Shown: one piece after another, positions 16,537-25,503 of the stretch
Layout: the number at the start of each line of letters is the position of its first letter
Numbering within the stretch: position 1 is the stretch's first letter
NCBI RefSeq assembly: GCF_004339095.1
Contig: NZ_SMGQ01000011.1
Coordinates: 45,566-109,565, forward strand
Source: Natranaerovirga hydrolytica
Lineage (GTDB): Bacteria; Bacillota; Clostridia; Lachnospirales; DSM-24629
Reading direction: 5' to 3'
DNA: 64,000 bases
Made by a program: the position numbers and the translations under genes
Notes under the pieces: model-generated
Database searches by the model: none
What the model was told of the DNA's origin: nothing
Seen by the model: the letters and a program-made list of their open reading frames with translations, nothing else

Positions 16537-18230
16537 TATAAAACCTCCTTAATCACACGATTATAAATTTCTTCACCACTTAATTGTCGACCGTCATATT
16601 TTAAAATACTTTTTTGACAATGTATTCCTGTTTCTTGACGTATTAATTTGCCTAATTGACCAGTAAAGTTTTGTTCCACATTAACAAGAGTATTTGCTTT
16701 GTCATGATACTTTTCTAAAAGTTTGGTTGGTAAGGGATAGAGATCACCAAAAACTAAAGAAGCCACCTTATAACCATCATCTTGTAACATTTTTACAGCT
16801 TCTTGCAGTGGACCATACATAGAACCCCAACCCATAAGCAATAAGTTAGGTTGTTCGCTTCCAAAATGTTCAGGTTCTTCAACAACAGATTTTAGCATTT
16901 CCAGTCGTTGCATGCGTTTATTCATCTGTTTGATTCGAACGTCAGCAGATTCAGTAATATTACCATATTCATCATGCTCATCACTATCTGAAAGTATAAC
17001 TTGTCCTTCTATTTTTCCAGGTATTATACGAGGTGAAATACCATTTTCTGTCATTTCATAGCGTTTGTAAGTTCCTTCAGTTATATCCTCTTTTTTGCTA
17101 ATATGACGATTAATGGTTATATTATCAAAATTAAAGGCATCAATGGTTTGGCTTGTATCTGCCAGGAATTGATCACTTAATATAATAACAGGTATTTGAT
17201 ACTTATCGGCTATATTAAGAGCTCTCACTGTAGCGTAAAAAGCATCTTCAGCACTTTTAACAGAAAGAATCATTCGAGAAATTTCACCATGAGAAGCGGT
17301 TAATACGAAACTTAAATCACTTTGTTCCGTTCTTGTAGGTAAACCTGTAGCTGGACCTGGACGCTGTACATCTACAACCACTAAAGGTATTTCCATTATG
17401 CCAGATAACCCTAAAGATTCTACCATTAAAGAAAAACCACCACCAGAAGTACCAGTCATTGATCGAGCACCAGCGTAAGCCCCACCAATTGCCATATTAA
17501 TAGCAGCGATTTCATCTTCAGCTTGTTCAACAACAATGCCTGCTTCAGATTGCTTAGACGATAGATAGGTCATTATTCCAGTAGAAGGTGACATGGGATA
17601 AGCGACATAATAATCTAATCCTCCAGCCAAAGCACCTAAGGCTAGAGCTTGGTTACCGTTTATAAGAATCTTATCTTGATTGTTTGGCATAGGATTTAAA
17701 GTTAGTAAAGATTCTGCCAAATCCATACCTTTTTCAATGGCTGTATAATTTAGCTGGGCAATAGAAACTTTTTTAAAAATAGAATCGCAACTTTCTTTAA
17801 CATAATCTAAATCCAGTCCAAAATGTTTTAATACAGCACCGACTGTTACAGAACCTTCTACGCGATTGTTTTCTAATTCCTTTGCAACAGATTTAAAATC
17901 ATAGGTTTTCAGTTGTTTGTTATCAGATGTTTTTGATTCGTTTAATGAACGGTCTATAAAGATAACACCTGTATCCTTTAGTCTAGATTGATGTAAGTCT
18001 AAGGTTTCCTGATCCAAAGCGATTACTAGGTCTAAAGCAGAGTGGTGAGAGGTTATAGGTTCATCACCAAAACGAATTTGTACGAAGTTATGTCCACCTC
18101 GCACTCGAGACATATAATCCATATTGGAAAATAAATAATACCCTTTGCGATGAAGAATTTTTTCTAATAAACTGCTTAACGTATTAATTCCTTGTCCAGC
18201 AGCTCCTCCAATTAAAATATTGTAATTCAT
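16536..18230 (-). CDS. korA: 2-oxoacid:ferredoxin oxidoreductase alpha subunit (fused gamma-alpha)
   Basis: About 564 residues. An N-terminal gamma-like domain (YNILIGGAAGQGINTLSSLL, then MSRVRGGHN) is fused to the pyrimidine-binding alpha domain (YYVAYPMSPSTGIMTYLS, VVDVQRPGPATGLPTRTEQ) and a C-terminal transketolase-like domain. This is the KorA architecture. No ferredoxin-like delta subunit is adjacent, so electrons pass to free ferredoxin. ATG 18230 follows AAAGGTGG by 8 bases; in-frame GTG codons at 18242 and 18239 lie inside that ribosome site. The 2-oxoacid substrate is not proven by sequence. Confidence 0.92.
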   Translation of the reverse strand: MNYNILIGGAAGQGINTLSSLLEKILHRKGYYLFSNMDYMSRVRGGHNFVQIRFGDEPITSHHSALDLVIALDQETLDLHQSRLKDTGVIFIDRSLNESKTSDNKQLKTYDFKSVAKELENNRVEGSVTVGAVLKHFGLDLDYVKESCDSIFKKVSIAQLNYTAIEKGMDLAESLLTLNPMPNNQDKILINGNQALALGALAGGLDYYVAYPMSPSTGIMTYLSSKQSEAGIVVEQAEDEIAAINMAIGGAYAGARSMTGTSGGGFSLMVESLGLSGIMEIPLVVVDVQRPGPATGLPTRTEQSDLSFVLTASHGEISRMILSVKSAEDAFYATVRALNIADKYQIPVIILSDQFLADTSQTIDAFNFDNITINRHISKKEDITEGTYKRYEMTENGISPRIIPGKIEGQVILSDSDEHDEYGNITESADVRIKQMNKRMQRLEMLKSVVEEPEHFGSEQPNLLLMGWGSMYGPLQEAVKMLQDDGYKVASLVFGDLYPLPTKLLEKYHDKANTLVNVEQNFTGQLGKLIRQETGIHCQKSILKYDGRQLSGEEIYNRVIKEVL

Positions 18231-18457
18231 GTAACGCACCACCTTTTTTAAATAATAATTATTATTAAATAATACTTAATTATATGATATCATAGTTGGG
18301 AAATATTTCAATAGTAGATTAGGTTCTATATATTGTTTTACTTGTTTGTATATAAAAATTTATTGGGCAATAAGGCGCATATGCAATTGACCTGATTCAA
18401 TTAAAGGGCTATAATAAAAATATTTAGAAATATATATGGTTTTATAGGAGGAATTTT

Positions 18458-18631
18458 ATGGCGAAAGATAGGGTAGAACTCACTAAACCATTGTATGCTT
18501 TTCTGCTTTTATACTAATTGGAGGCATCAGATTCTTTGGTTTTTTTGAGTATATTGTTTCTAAGTATTGTAATATTCATCCCTCATTTGATATATATATT
18601 TAAACAAAGAAACAATTCAAGTAGGGAATAG
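18458..18631 (+). pseudogene. Possible broken small membrane-protein gene
   Basis: A perfect AGGAGG site precedes an ATG at 18458 that opens MAKDRVELTKPLYAFLLLY and stops at TAA 18515-18517. The same frame continues for 37 more codons to TAG 18629-18631, encoding a hydrophobic helix (VFLSILFLSIVIFIPHLIYI). A neighbouring frame across the break reads ILIGGIRFFGFFEYI. This looks like a short membrane protein disrupted by one or two small indels. A genuine 19-residue peptide is possible. The rest of the 18231-18662 gap shows nothing recognisable. Confidence 0.35.
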
Positions 18632-18662
18632 AACAAAATTAAAAAAAGTAGGTGTTTAAAAT

Positions 18663-19601
18663 ATGAAAGTAGACATTATTTCAGGGTTTTTAGGTGCAGG
18701 AAAAACATCATTCATAATTAAATTATTAAAAGAAGCTTTTAAAAACGAAAAAATTGTCATTATTGAAAATGAATATGGAGAAATCGGTATAGATGGGACG
18801 TTGTTAAAGGAATATACAATGAATATAAAAGAGCTTTATTCTGGATGTATTTGTTGTAGTGTGGTAGGGGATTTTGTAACAGCTTTGGATGAGATTATGA
18901 ATGATTATAAACCAGATAGGATTATAGTGGAACCATCAGGTGTTGCAAAACTTTCAGATATCAAAAGAGCTTGTGAACAATCAAAATATTGGCGTGATAT
19001 GGAACTCAATATGATTGTAACCATGCTTGATGCTACAAAATACAATATACACATTAAAAATTTCGGGGAATTTTTTAACGATCAAATTAAATGTGGAAAG
19101 ACCATTGTGTTAACTCGAATTGAACAATTATCTTTAGAAGAAAAAGATCACCTCATAAAAGAAATACAAGAAAAAAATTCAAACGCAAACATTATATCCA
19201 AACCGTTAGAAGAGATAAACGGAGAGGAAATTATTGAGGTTGGAGAAAAACCAGCGGTTAAGACGGATGTTATAAGAAAAGTAGAGAATCATCAACATCA
19301 TCATGAACATCATCACCACCATACGGCAGAAGATGTTTTCGAAAAATGGGAAACCCTAACTCATAAAGCTTATGAGGAAGATGAAATTAAAAACATTCTA
19401 ATGGCATTAGACAAAAAGATTGCAGGGAATGTACTAAGAGGGAAAGGTATAGTAAAGCACAAGGTTTCAGGGTGGCTTCAGTTCAGTTACGTGCACAATG
19501 AGCACCATATAACACCGATTAAAGAACAGAAACAAGGACAGGTATATATAGTGGGGCATGGTCTAAAAGAAGAACAGTTAAAGACGTTTTTTGCTTCGTA
19601 A
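18663..19601 (+). CDS. COG0523 (CobW/YciC-like) metal-trafficking GTPase
   Basis: 312 residues. Walker A is GFLGAGKTS, the family metal motif GCICC is at Cys62/64/65, and the switch region ENEYGEIGIDG and VEPSGVA follow. A His-rich segment (about residues 217-223, HHHEHHHHH type) precedes the C-terminal CobW_C domain. COG0523 GTPases deliver or chaperone Zn2+, Co2+ or related ions. The position ahead of a YcgR/YcgQ-like permease pair is reminiscent of Zur-controlled zinc loci in Bacillus, so zinc is the favoured metal, but no convincing Zur box was seen. The next gene starts 12 bases downstream. Confidence 0.88.
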   Translation: MKVDIISGFLGAGKTSFIIKLLKEAFKNEKIVIIENEYGEIGIDGTLLKEYTMNIKELYSGCICCSVVGDFVTALDEIMNDYKPDRIIVEPSGVAKLSDIKRACEQSKYWRDMELNMIVTMLDATKYNIHIKNFGEFFNDQIKCGKTIVLTRIEQLSLEEKDHLIKEIQEKNSNANIISKPLEEINGEEIIEVGEKPAVKTDVIRKVENHQHHHEHHHHHTAEDVFEKWETLTHKAYEEDEIKNILMALDKKIAGNVLRGKGIVKHKVSGWLQFSYVHNEHHITPIKEQKQGQVYIVGHGLKEEQLKTFFAS

Positions 19602-19613
19602 GGGGGATTCCAA

Positions 19614-21155
19614 TTGAAAATAAAAGTAGATATCGTAACAGGGTTTTTAGGATCTGGAAAAACTACTTTTTATAAAGAATATATCAAAGAAAAAAAAATT
19701 CCAAAAGAAAAAATACTCTATATTCAATTAGAAGAAGGGGAAGAGGATTGGGATGGCGTTATTAACAAAAAGTTAGCAAGCAGAAGTGAATCCTTAACAA
19801 GTAGTCAATTGCTTGATTGGATGAATAAGCACCATCCAGAATATATAGTAATAGAAACAAATGGCATGGATTATTTAAATGATCTTTTTGAAATATTACA
19901 AATGAAATCATTGAAAAAAAGCATAATGATCAACAACATTTATAATTGTATACATAGTGAAATGATATCAATATACGAACGTAATTTTAATGATTTGTTT
20001 TATGAGCAAATTAACAATTCAAATATTATGGTACTTAATTTCGTAGAAAATTTATCTAGTGAAGCAATTCATGACATTAAGTTAAAGGTAGCAGAATATA
20101 AAGCAGGTAGTAAGATATGGATTTTATGCAAGGACAAGGTTATAAAAAAAGAGGATAGAATGTCTTTTAATAAAACATTTGAAAACAGTATTCCATTTTT
20201 TTTAGGGATTTTTGTTTTGTTTATTATTTATTCTTCTGTTAATCCTTATATAGAGATTGAAGTTTATAGTACGGTTTTTATTGGTTTGCTTTTAGAAGCA
20301 ATCCCATTTTTGCTCATGGGTTCTATGATTTCTGCTGTCATACAAGTTTTTGTGTCAGAACCATGGATCACCAAATGGTTTCCCCAAAATAAAATTTTAG
20401 GATATGTGGTTGCATTAAGTGCAGGTGTATTCTTCCCAGTATGTGATTGTGCCATTATTCCTATCATGAGAAGGCTTATTAAAAAAGGCATTCCCATATC
20501 CATAGCCATTACCTTTATGTTGTCAGCGCCAATTGTAGATCCTATTGTCATACTGTCTACCTTTTATGCCTTTTGGTCTAATACAATGGTGGTTTATTTT
20601 AGAATCATACTAGGGTTAATCATCGCTTTAGCAGTGGGGTTATTGTTTTTGGTATTACAAAAAGACAAAGATATATTAAAAGAGGATACCAATCTTTTTT
20701 TATGCCAATGTGGGTATTGTCAATTAGATGTTAAAAGACCTTATGGTTTGAAAGATAAAATAATAGGTGTTTTTCAACATGGAGGAGCAGAATTTATTGG
20801 TATTGGTAGGTTTTTTATTGTGGCAGCTATGCTATCTACAGCCATACAACTCTATATGCCCGATCGTTTAGTCACTCAGTTAGGACAGCAAGAAGGTTTG
20901 TCTTTAATCATTATGATGGCAGCAGCATTTATTATGTCTATTTGCTCTACTTCCGATGCTTTTTTAGCTCAAAGTCTCGGTAGTGCTTTTCCGTTATCTT
21001 CTATTATGGGGTTTTTAGTATTTGGAGCCATGTTAGATATAAAAAATCTTATGATATTATTAACCTTATTTAAAAAGAAATTTGTATTTAAACTGGTTGG
21101 CGTTATAACGTTGGTGTCATTGGTAGTATTATATGCCTTTGTTTTATGGATGTAA
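19614..21155 (+). CDS. Fusion of a degenerate COG0523 GTPase domain with a COG0701 (YraQ/ArsP-like) permease
   Basis: 513 residues. Residues 1-185 are CobW-like: Walker A GFLGSGKTT (10-18) and Walker B-like YIVIETNGM (77-85), but the metal motif CxCC is missing and the NKxD guanine motif is not evident. From about residue 193 it becomes an eight-helix permease with the hallmark GVFFPVCDCAIIPIMRR (Cys277, Cys279), SAPIVDPIVILSTF and, near the end, SICSTSDAFLAQSL. A cytoplasmic loop has CQCGYC (Cys364/366/369). The DNA shows no stop or frameshift between the halves. The fusion ties a metal chaperone-like NTPase directly to the transporter. TTG opens it with GGGGG-type ribosome pairing. Confidence 0.85.
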   Translation: MKIKVDIVTGFLGSGKTTFYKEYIKEKKIPKEKILYIQLEEGEEDWDGVINKKLASRSESLTSSQLLDWMNKHHPEYIVIETNGMDYLNDLFEILQMKSLKKSIMINNIYNCIHSEMISIYERNFNDLFYEQINNSNIMVLNFVENLSSEAIHDIKLKVAEYKAGSKIWILCKDKVIKKEDRMSFNKTFENSIPFFLGIFVLFIIYSSVNPYIEIEVYSTVFIGLLLEAIPFLLMGSMISAVIQVFVSEPWITKWFPQNKILGYVVALSAGVFFPVCDCAIIPIMRRLIKKGIPISIAITFMLSAPIVDPIVILSTFYAFWSNTMVVYFRIILGLIIALAVGLLFLVLQKDKDILKEDTNLFLCQCGYCQLDVKRPYGLKDKIIGVFQHGGAEFIGIGRFFIVAAMLSTAIQLYMPDRLVTQLGQQEGLSLIIMMAAAFIMSICSTSDAFLAQSLGSAFPLSSIMGFLVFGAMLDIKNLMILLTLFKKKFVFKLVGVITLVSLVVLYAFVLWM

Positions 21156-21195
21156 TGTCATATTTTACAGACGCATTAGAGAGGAGTGAGCCGAT

Positions 21196-21999
21196 ATGAA
21201 ACTTAGAAAAAAACAACCCATTAATATTTATATCATTTTGCAAAGTAGTATTATTATTTTGTTTTTACTGGCTTTTATTTATATCTTAAAAGAAGACTGG
21301 TTATTAAAGTATTTACATCCTAGAATGGCCAAATATGTATGGATTGCCATTGTCTTATTTGCCGGTATTATCTTATCTTACATCAAACAATTGTTTTCTT
21401 ATAAAAAAGGAAAGAGAATACCCTACAGTTATTTGATATTCTTAATGCCTATACTGTTGATGTTTTTGGTACCTCCGGTTACCATCGATTCATCTTCTAT
21501 ACAAGAATCAAGAGTTAATAGGATGAGCATAGAATCCAATACCACAAACAATACAGAATCAGTAAAGGATGAAAGAGACAACTCGTCAATTAGTCAATTA
21601 AATGCACCATTTAATAACAGTGCATTATACAGTAATAATGGTGTATTAGAGATTGAAAAAGATGATTTTTATTCCAGCTTAATGGAGCTGTATTATGATT
21701 TAGACAGTTATGTAGGACAGCAGATAGCCATTGAAGGTTTTGTTTATAGGGATGACTTAACACAAGAAAACGAATTTATTGTGAGTCAATTGTTAATGTC
21801 TTGTTGTGTAGCAGATGTACAATTAATAGGTCTTATATGTGAATACAATCATACAGAAGATTTATTGATGGACCAATGGGTTAAAGTCCATGGTACTTTG
21901 ACAAGAGGTGAAGGCGATAATCAACAAATGGCAGTTATAAAAGTGAAGCAAATAGAGGAAATAGATGAACCTAACCACATTTACATCTATCCTTATTAA
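21196..21999 (+). CDS. YcgQ-like TIGR03943-family putative permease partner
   Basis: 267 residues. Three N-terminal transmembrane helices (to about residue 95) are followed by a low-complexity linker rich in Ser/Asn (about 95-140) and a C-terminal soluble domain containing SQLLMSCCVADVQLIGLICEY and ending YIYPY. Proteins of this family are nearly always encoded beside a COG0701 permease (YcgQ with YcgR in Bacillus), as here, 40 bases downstream of the fusion gene. GAGAGGAG precedes the ATG. The paired Cys in the C-terminal domain could bind metal. Confidence 0.8.
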   Translation: MKLRKKQPINIYIILQSSIIILFLLAFIYILKEDWLLKYLHPRMAKYVWIAIVLFAGIILSYIKQLFSYKKGKRIPYSYLIFLMPILLMFLVPPVTIDSSSIQESRVNRMSIESNTTNNTESVKDERDNSSISQLNAPFNNSALYSNNGVLEIEKDDFYSSLMELYYDLDSYVGQQIAIEGFVYRDDLTQENEFIVSQLLMSCCVADVQLIGLICEYNHTEDLLMDQWVKVHGTLTRGEGDNQQMAVIKVKQIEEIDEPNHIYIYPY

Positions 22000-22038
22000 G
22001 AATCTAAAAGAATATCTTGTTAAATGATTGAAAAGATG

Positions 22039-22067
22039 TTGATAAGCTTGCAAATAAGTGATAAAAT
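22039..22067 (+). promoter_or_regulatory. Candidate promoter upstream of the AnfO-family gene
   Basis: TTGATA (22039-22044), a 17-base spacer and TAAAAT (22062-22067). A transcript from here would cross the hairpin at 22111-22143 before reaching the gene. Confidence 0.4.
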
Positions 22068-22110
22068 AAGGTTGAGAAAATTTTTTTCCAACAATATTGA
22101 ATATGCAAAG

Positions 22111-22143
22111 GCGCAATGATAAATTCATTGCGTCTTTTTTTAT
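22111..22143 (+). terminator. Terminator-like hairpin immediately ahead of the AnfO-family gene
   Basis: A 9-bp stem (22111-22119 with 22125-22133, ending in a G-U pair), a 5-base loop and a long T-run. It ends about 6 bases before the next ribosome site. It could end the metal-island transcript or attenuate the downstream gene. Confidence 0.75.
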
Positions 22144-22162
22144 TTTGAAAGGAGTGTTAAGA

Positions 22163-22795
22163 ATGAAGATAGCAGTGTTCTTAAGCGATAAAGGCCATAC
22201 AATCCCCTTTGACAAAGAAGGGATAGTAAAAATATTTGAGAAAAATAAACACATATGGACAGTTTATAAAGAAATACCATTTGAAGTAGACAAATCTAAA
22301 GGTATTCAAGGAGTACGTCAGCAGATAAAAGAAATAGTCAATTTACTGGAAAAAAGTCATGCAGTTGTAGCAGCAAAGGTAACGGGGTTGCCATATACTA
22401 TATTGGAAATGGAAGGTTATAATATATGGGAAATTGAAGGGAAGCCTAATGAGTTTTTAGAATATGTATTAGAAGAGGAGCAAAAGGAATCTTTAAAAGA
22501 AAAAGATGGATCTAAAGAATCCGTTGTAATATCTATGCCACAAAAGATTAATACAAATGGAGATTATTATATTAACTTAAAAGAAGAACAAGAAAAAAAT
22601 AGTGCTGTCACATCAAAACAGTTGTTATTGCCCTTTTTAAAAAAGGCTATATTCTATCAGTTGGAAGTAATATGTGGGCACATTCCACCTTGGTTTGAAA
22701 AAGAATTTGAAAGTTTAGGATTAGATAAGGAAGTAGAAAAAATAAACGATAATGAGTATAAAGTAATGATTACTAGAAAAACCTTTAAAAACTAA
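22163..22795 (+). CDS. AnfO-family protein (Fe-only nitrogenase accessory-like)
   Basis: 210 residues. The N-terminal half matches the AnfO family: MKIAVFLSDKGHTIPF, then IWTVYKEIPFEVD and AAKVTGLPYTILEMEGYNIWEIEG. The C-terminal half is variable and Lys/Glu-rich, ending in a domain with GHIPPWFEKEFESLG. AAAGGAG precedes ATG 22163; upstream in-frame codons overlap the terminator hairpin and were excluded. AnfO was described from the iron-only nitrogenase operon of Azotobacter, where its step is unknown. No nitrogenase structural gene is in this window. The gene pairs with the MORN-like repeat gene 34 bases downstream. Confidence 0.72.
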   Translation: MKIAVFLSDKGHTIPFDKEGIVKIFEKNKHIWTVYKEIPFEVDKSKGIQGVRQQIKEIVNLLEKSHAVVAAKVTGLPYTILEMEGYNIWEIEGKPNEFLEYVLEEEQKESLKEKDGSKESVVISMPQKINTNGDYYINLKEEQEKNSAVTSKQLLLPFLKKAIFYQLEVICGHIPPWFEKEFESLGLDKEVEKINDNEYKVMITRKTFKN

Positions 22796-22829
22796 AGGGT
22801 TATTTGAGGAAAAGGAGTGTGTATAAAGT

Positions 22830-23771
22830 ATGAGTCTGTTAGAAACAAAATATGGCATATTACATGGTGTAACATCTTGGGAGTTATATGAAGATGGACA
22901 GATAAAAGAGTGTAATTTAGATACCCACAATGAAATTAAAACTTCATTTGGAAATTTAGTGCCTCAATATACTCAAGATGAAGTAAGGCGTAAATACGTA
23001 AAACCATTGTATTTTTATGAAAATGGTAATATAAAAAACATCACGTTACAAGAACCGACACTCATTGACACCAGCGTTGGGCCCTTAGAAGCAGAATATA
23101 TATCCTTTTATAAAAATGGCAATGTCAAAAGGGTATTTCCTCTTAATGGCAAGTTAACTGGATATTGGACAGAAGAGGATGAATACAATCTGGCAAAAGA
23201 ATTAGCCTTTAATTTGTCGTTTGCTTCTTTTAAATCAAAAATAATCGGCATATTATTTTATGAAACTGGAGAAATAAAAAGTATTACTTTTTGGCCACAG
23301 GATTCACTTTCTATTCATACTATAGTGGGCGTATTAGATATACGAATGGGTCTATCATTGTATAAAAGTGGTGCAATAAAGTCCTGTGAATTACTAAAAC
23401 CTACATTAATTCAGACACCTATTGGTGAAATTATTGCTTTTGATACCAATCCTATAGGTGTTAATGGAGATAACAATTCTCTTAAATTTTTTGAAGATGG
23501 AAGCATTCAAGGGTTAAAAACAGCAACAGATGTTATTTGTGTTACAGATGAAAAAGGGCAAAAGCATATATATGAGCCGGAAACGGTTGCCAATCCATTT
23601 GATGGAGATGAAATGTTTATTAATGCTATAAATATGGAATTTATAGAAGGAAAAGTGGTGATTAACAACAAAGATGAATTCCTTTTAGATAAATGTCATG
23701 TTGCAATAGAGAATAATGTGAAATTAATCAGCAACAAATGTAGTGAATGTTCAGGGTGTTCAGCAGGTTAA
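22830..23771 (+). CDS. MORN-like repeat protein with C-terminal Cys cluster
   Basis: 313 residues. About six copies of a short motif recur: LYEDGQIK, FYENGNIK, FYKNGNVK, FYETGEIK, LYKSGAIK and FFEDGSIQ. This is the aromatic-x-x-Gly-x-Ile/Val-Lys/Gln pattern of MORN/YwqK-type beta-hairpin repeats. They are separated by segments such as TSVGPLEAEY and TPIGEIIAFD that also recur. The extreme C-terminus is CSECSGCSAG, a possible metal or Fe-S ligand set. There is no signal peptide, so it is probably cytoplasmic. The function is unknown; the partner gene is AnfO-like, which suggests a shared role in metallocluster or redox handling. Confidence 0.65.
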   Translation: MSLLETKYGILHGVTSWELYEDGQIKECNLDTHNEIKTSFGNLVPQYTQDEVRRKYVKPLYFYENGNIKNITLQEPTLIDTSVGPLEAEYISFYKNGNVKRVFPLNGKLTGYWTEEDEYNLAKELAFNLSFASFKSKIIGILFYETGEIKSITFWPQDSLSIHTIVGVLDIRMGLSLYKSGAIKSCELLKPTLIQTPIGEIIAFDTNPIGVNGDNNSLKFFEDGSIQGLKTATDVICVTDEKGQKHIYEPETVANPFDGDEMFINAINMEFIEGKVVINNKDEFLLDKCHVAIENNVKLISNKCSECSGCSAG

Positions 23772-23904
23772 AAAAATAAAACGTACACTATTTTTGGATC
23801 ATTAAATACTAATGTGTAATAGACTTTTTTGTTGAATTAATTACCATTGTATGATAAACTTATCAATTAGAAAATCCCATATACAATGGAAAAGGAGAAA
23901 GAAA

Positions 23905-24900
23905 ATGGCTGATGACAAAAAAGTTATTTTTAGTGGCATGCAAGCAACAGGTATTATTACATTAGGTAATTACATTGGGGCTCTAAAAAATTGGGTTTCT
24001 TTACATGAAGCGTACGATTGTCTTTTTTCGGTGGTGGATTTACACTCTATTACAATCAGACACGATCCTGCTCAATTAAGAAAGCGTTCTAGAGATTTAT
24101 TAACTTTATATATAGCTGCAGGGCTTGATCCAGAAAAAAATATCATTTATTATCAATCTCATGTTCCAGCTCATGCTGAATTGGCTTGGATATTAAATTG
24201 TTACACTTATATGGGTGAGCTGAATAGAATGACACAATACAAAGAGAAATCAGAGAAAAATGAAGACAATATAAATGCAGGATTGTTTACTTATCCTGTG
24301 CTGATGGCAGCAGATATTTTATTGTATCAAACCGATGTGGTTCCAGTTGGTAATGATCAAAGACAACATTTAGAATTAGCAAGAGACATTGCAACACGTT
24401 TTAATAATATTTATGGTGAGGTATTTAAGATACCAGAACCATACTTTGGTGAAGTTGGAGCTAGAATTATGAGTCTTCAAGAGCCTACTAAAAAAATGTC
24501 AAAATCAGATGAAAATGTCAATGGATTTATTTCTGTTCTTGATGAACCAGATGTGATAATGAAGAAGGTAAAAAGAGCCGTTACAGATTCAGATAGAGAA
24601 ATTAGATATTCAGAGGACAAACCAGGCGTTAAAAATTTAATTGACATTTATAGCGTTATGACAGGTACAGACATTGAGAATGTTGTGAATCACTTTGAAG
24701 GAAAAGGGTATGGTGATCTTAAGAAAGAAGTAGGAGAGTCTATTGTAGAAGGCTTACGTCCTTTACAAACCCGTTTTAAAGCATTAAGTGCAGACAAGGC
24801 ATATATTGATGAAGTGATAAAAAGCAATGGAGATAGAGCAAGTTATCTTGCTCATAAAACATTAAGAAAAGTAAAGAAAAAAGTCGGTTTACCCCAATAA
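23905..24900 (+). CDS. trpS: Tryptophanyl-tRNA synthetase
   Basis: 331 residues, class I synthetase. The HIGH-equivalent is in TLGNYIGAL, with the specificity region MLxADILLYQTDVVPVGNDQRQHLELARDI represented by its central bases, and the KMSKS loop is KKMSKSDEN. It charges tRNA-Trp with tryptophan. AAAGGAG lies 8 bases before ATG 23905. Unlike the tryptophan transporter in this window, it has no T-box leader: the 133 bases upstream show none of the conserved motifs. A strong terminator follows. Confidence 0.95.
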   Translation: MADDKKVIFSGMQATGIITLGNYIGALKNWVSLHEAYDCLFSVVDLHSITIRHDPAQLRKRSRDLLTLYIAAGLDPEKNIIYYQSHVPAHAELAWILNCYTYMGELNRMTQYKEKSEKNEDNINAGLFTYPVLMAADILLYQTDVVPVGNDQRQHLELARDIATRFNNIYGEVFKIPEPYFGEVGARIMSLQEPTKKMSKSDENVNGFISVLDEPDVIMKKVKRAVTDSDREIRYSEDKPGVKNLIDIYSVMTGTDIENVVNHFEGKGYGDLKKEVGESIVEGLRPLQTRFKALSADKAYIDEVIKSNGDRASYLAHKTLRKVKKKVGLPQ

Positions 24901-24906
24901 TAAAAA

Positions 24907-24932
24907 AGTCCTCATATATGAGGGCTTTTTTT
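24907..24932 (+). terminator. Terminator of trpS
   Basis: An 8-bp stem (24907-24914 with 24919-24926), a 4-base loop and a T-run. It overlaps the stop codon of the convergent regulator gene. Confidence 0.85.
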
Positions 24933-25470
24933 AAAAGCTAGGTGGACAGCTAATCCAAAGTATTGTTGCCTTTGATGGCGTAGTGTTTTTTAAATGATGA
25001 ATTTGGTTAGGAATAAAAGAAAAAGCCTCGCCTTTTTTTACTTTATACATTTCAGTACCAATATGTAATTCAATAGTACCCTGTAATACATATCCAAATT
25101 CTTCGCCTTCATGTGGGTTATGGGGATAAGTAGAGCCGTCAGATTCTATATTAATAATAAGGGGTTCCATCATATTTTTTTGTGCATTAGGAATAATCCA
25201 CTGAATTTCATTGCTGAGTTGAGCATCTTCTTTTATAAAAAAGTCTGTTTTTTTAAAAACAACTTGTTCATCTTTGGTATCACTAAAAAAGGTTTTTAAA
25301 TCCGTTCCAAGACATTGTAATATATCAACTAAAGTTGCTATTGAAGGCGACGTTAAATCCCGCTCCAATTGAGAAATGAATCCTTTAGACAACTCTGAGC
25401 GACCAGCTAATTCTTCCTGTGTAAGACCTTTTTGCATACGCAATCTTCTTATTTTGGGTCCTATCTTCAT
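24931..25470 (-). CDS. XRE-family regulator with cupin domain (PuuR-like)
   Basis: 179 residues. The N-terminal helix-turn-helix contains GLTQEELAGRSELSKGFISQ. The C-terminal cupin has HPHEGEEFGY-type metal-site residues (PHNPHEGEEFGYVLQGT) and FIPNQIHHL. Relatives control polyamine transport or catabolism in Clostridia, but here the gene stands alone, with no pot or puu gene adjacent. ATG 25470 follows AAAGGAT; the upstream in-frame ATG at 25533 would fall within the promoter/operator. A palindromic operator between promoter and gene predicts autoregulation. Confidence 0.85.
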   Translation of the reverse strand: MKIGPKIRRLRMQKGLTQEELAGRSELSKGFISQLERDLTSPSIATLVDILQCLGTDLKTFFSDTKDEQVVFKKTDFFIKEDAQLSNEIQWIIPNAQKNMMEPLIINIESDGSTYPHNPHEGEEFGYVLQGTIELHIGTEMYKVKKGEAFSFIPNQIHHLKNTTPSKATILWISCPPSF

Positions 25471-25503
25471 ATATATCAATCCTTTACTAAAAATAAAATG
25501 AAT

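Noticed and set aside
18600..18662. Zur operator ahead of the COG0523 gene
   Set aside because: No palindrome resembling a Zur box could be found; metal regulation remains an inference from gene families.
23772..23904. T-box ahead of trpS
   Set aside because: None of the AGAGAG apical, specifier, GGTGGNACC or terminator features are present in this short gap.
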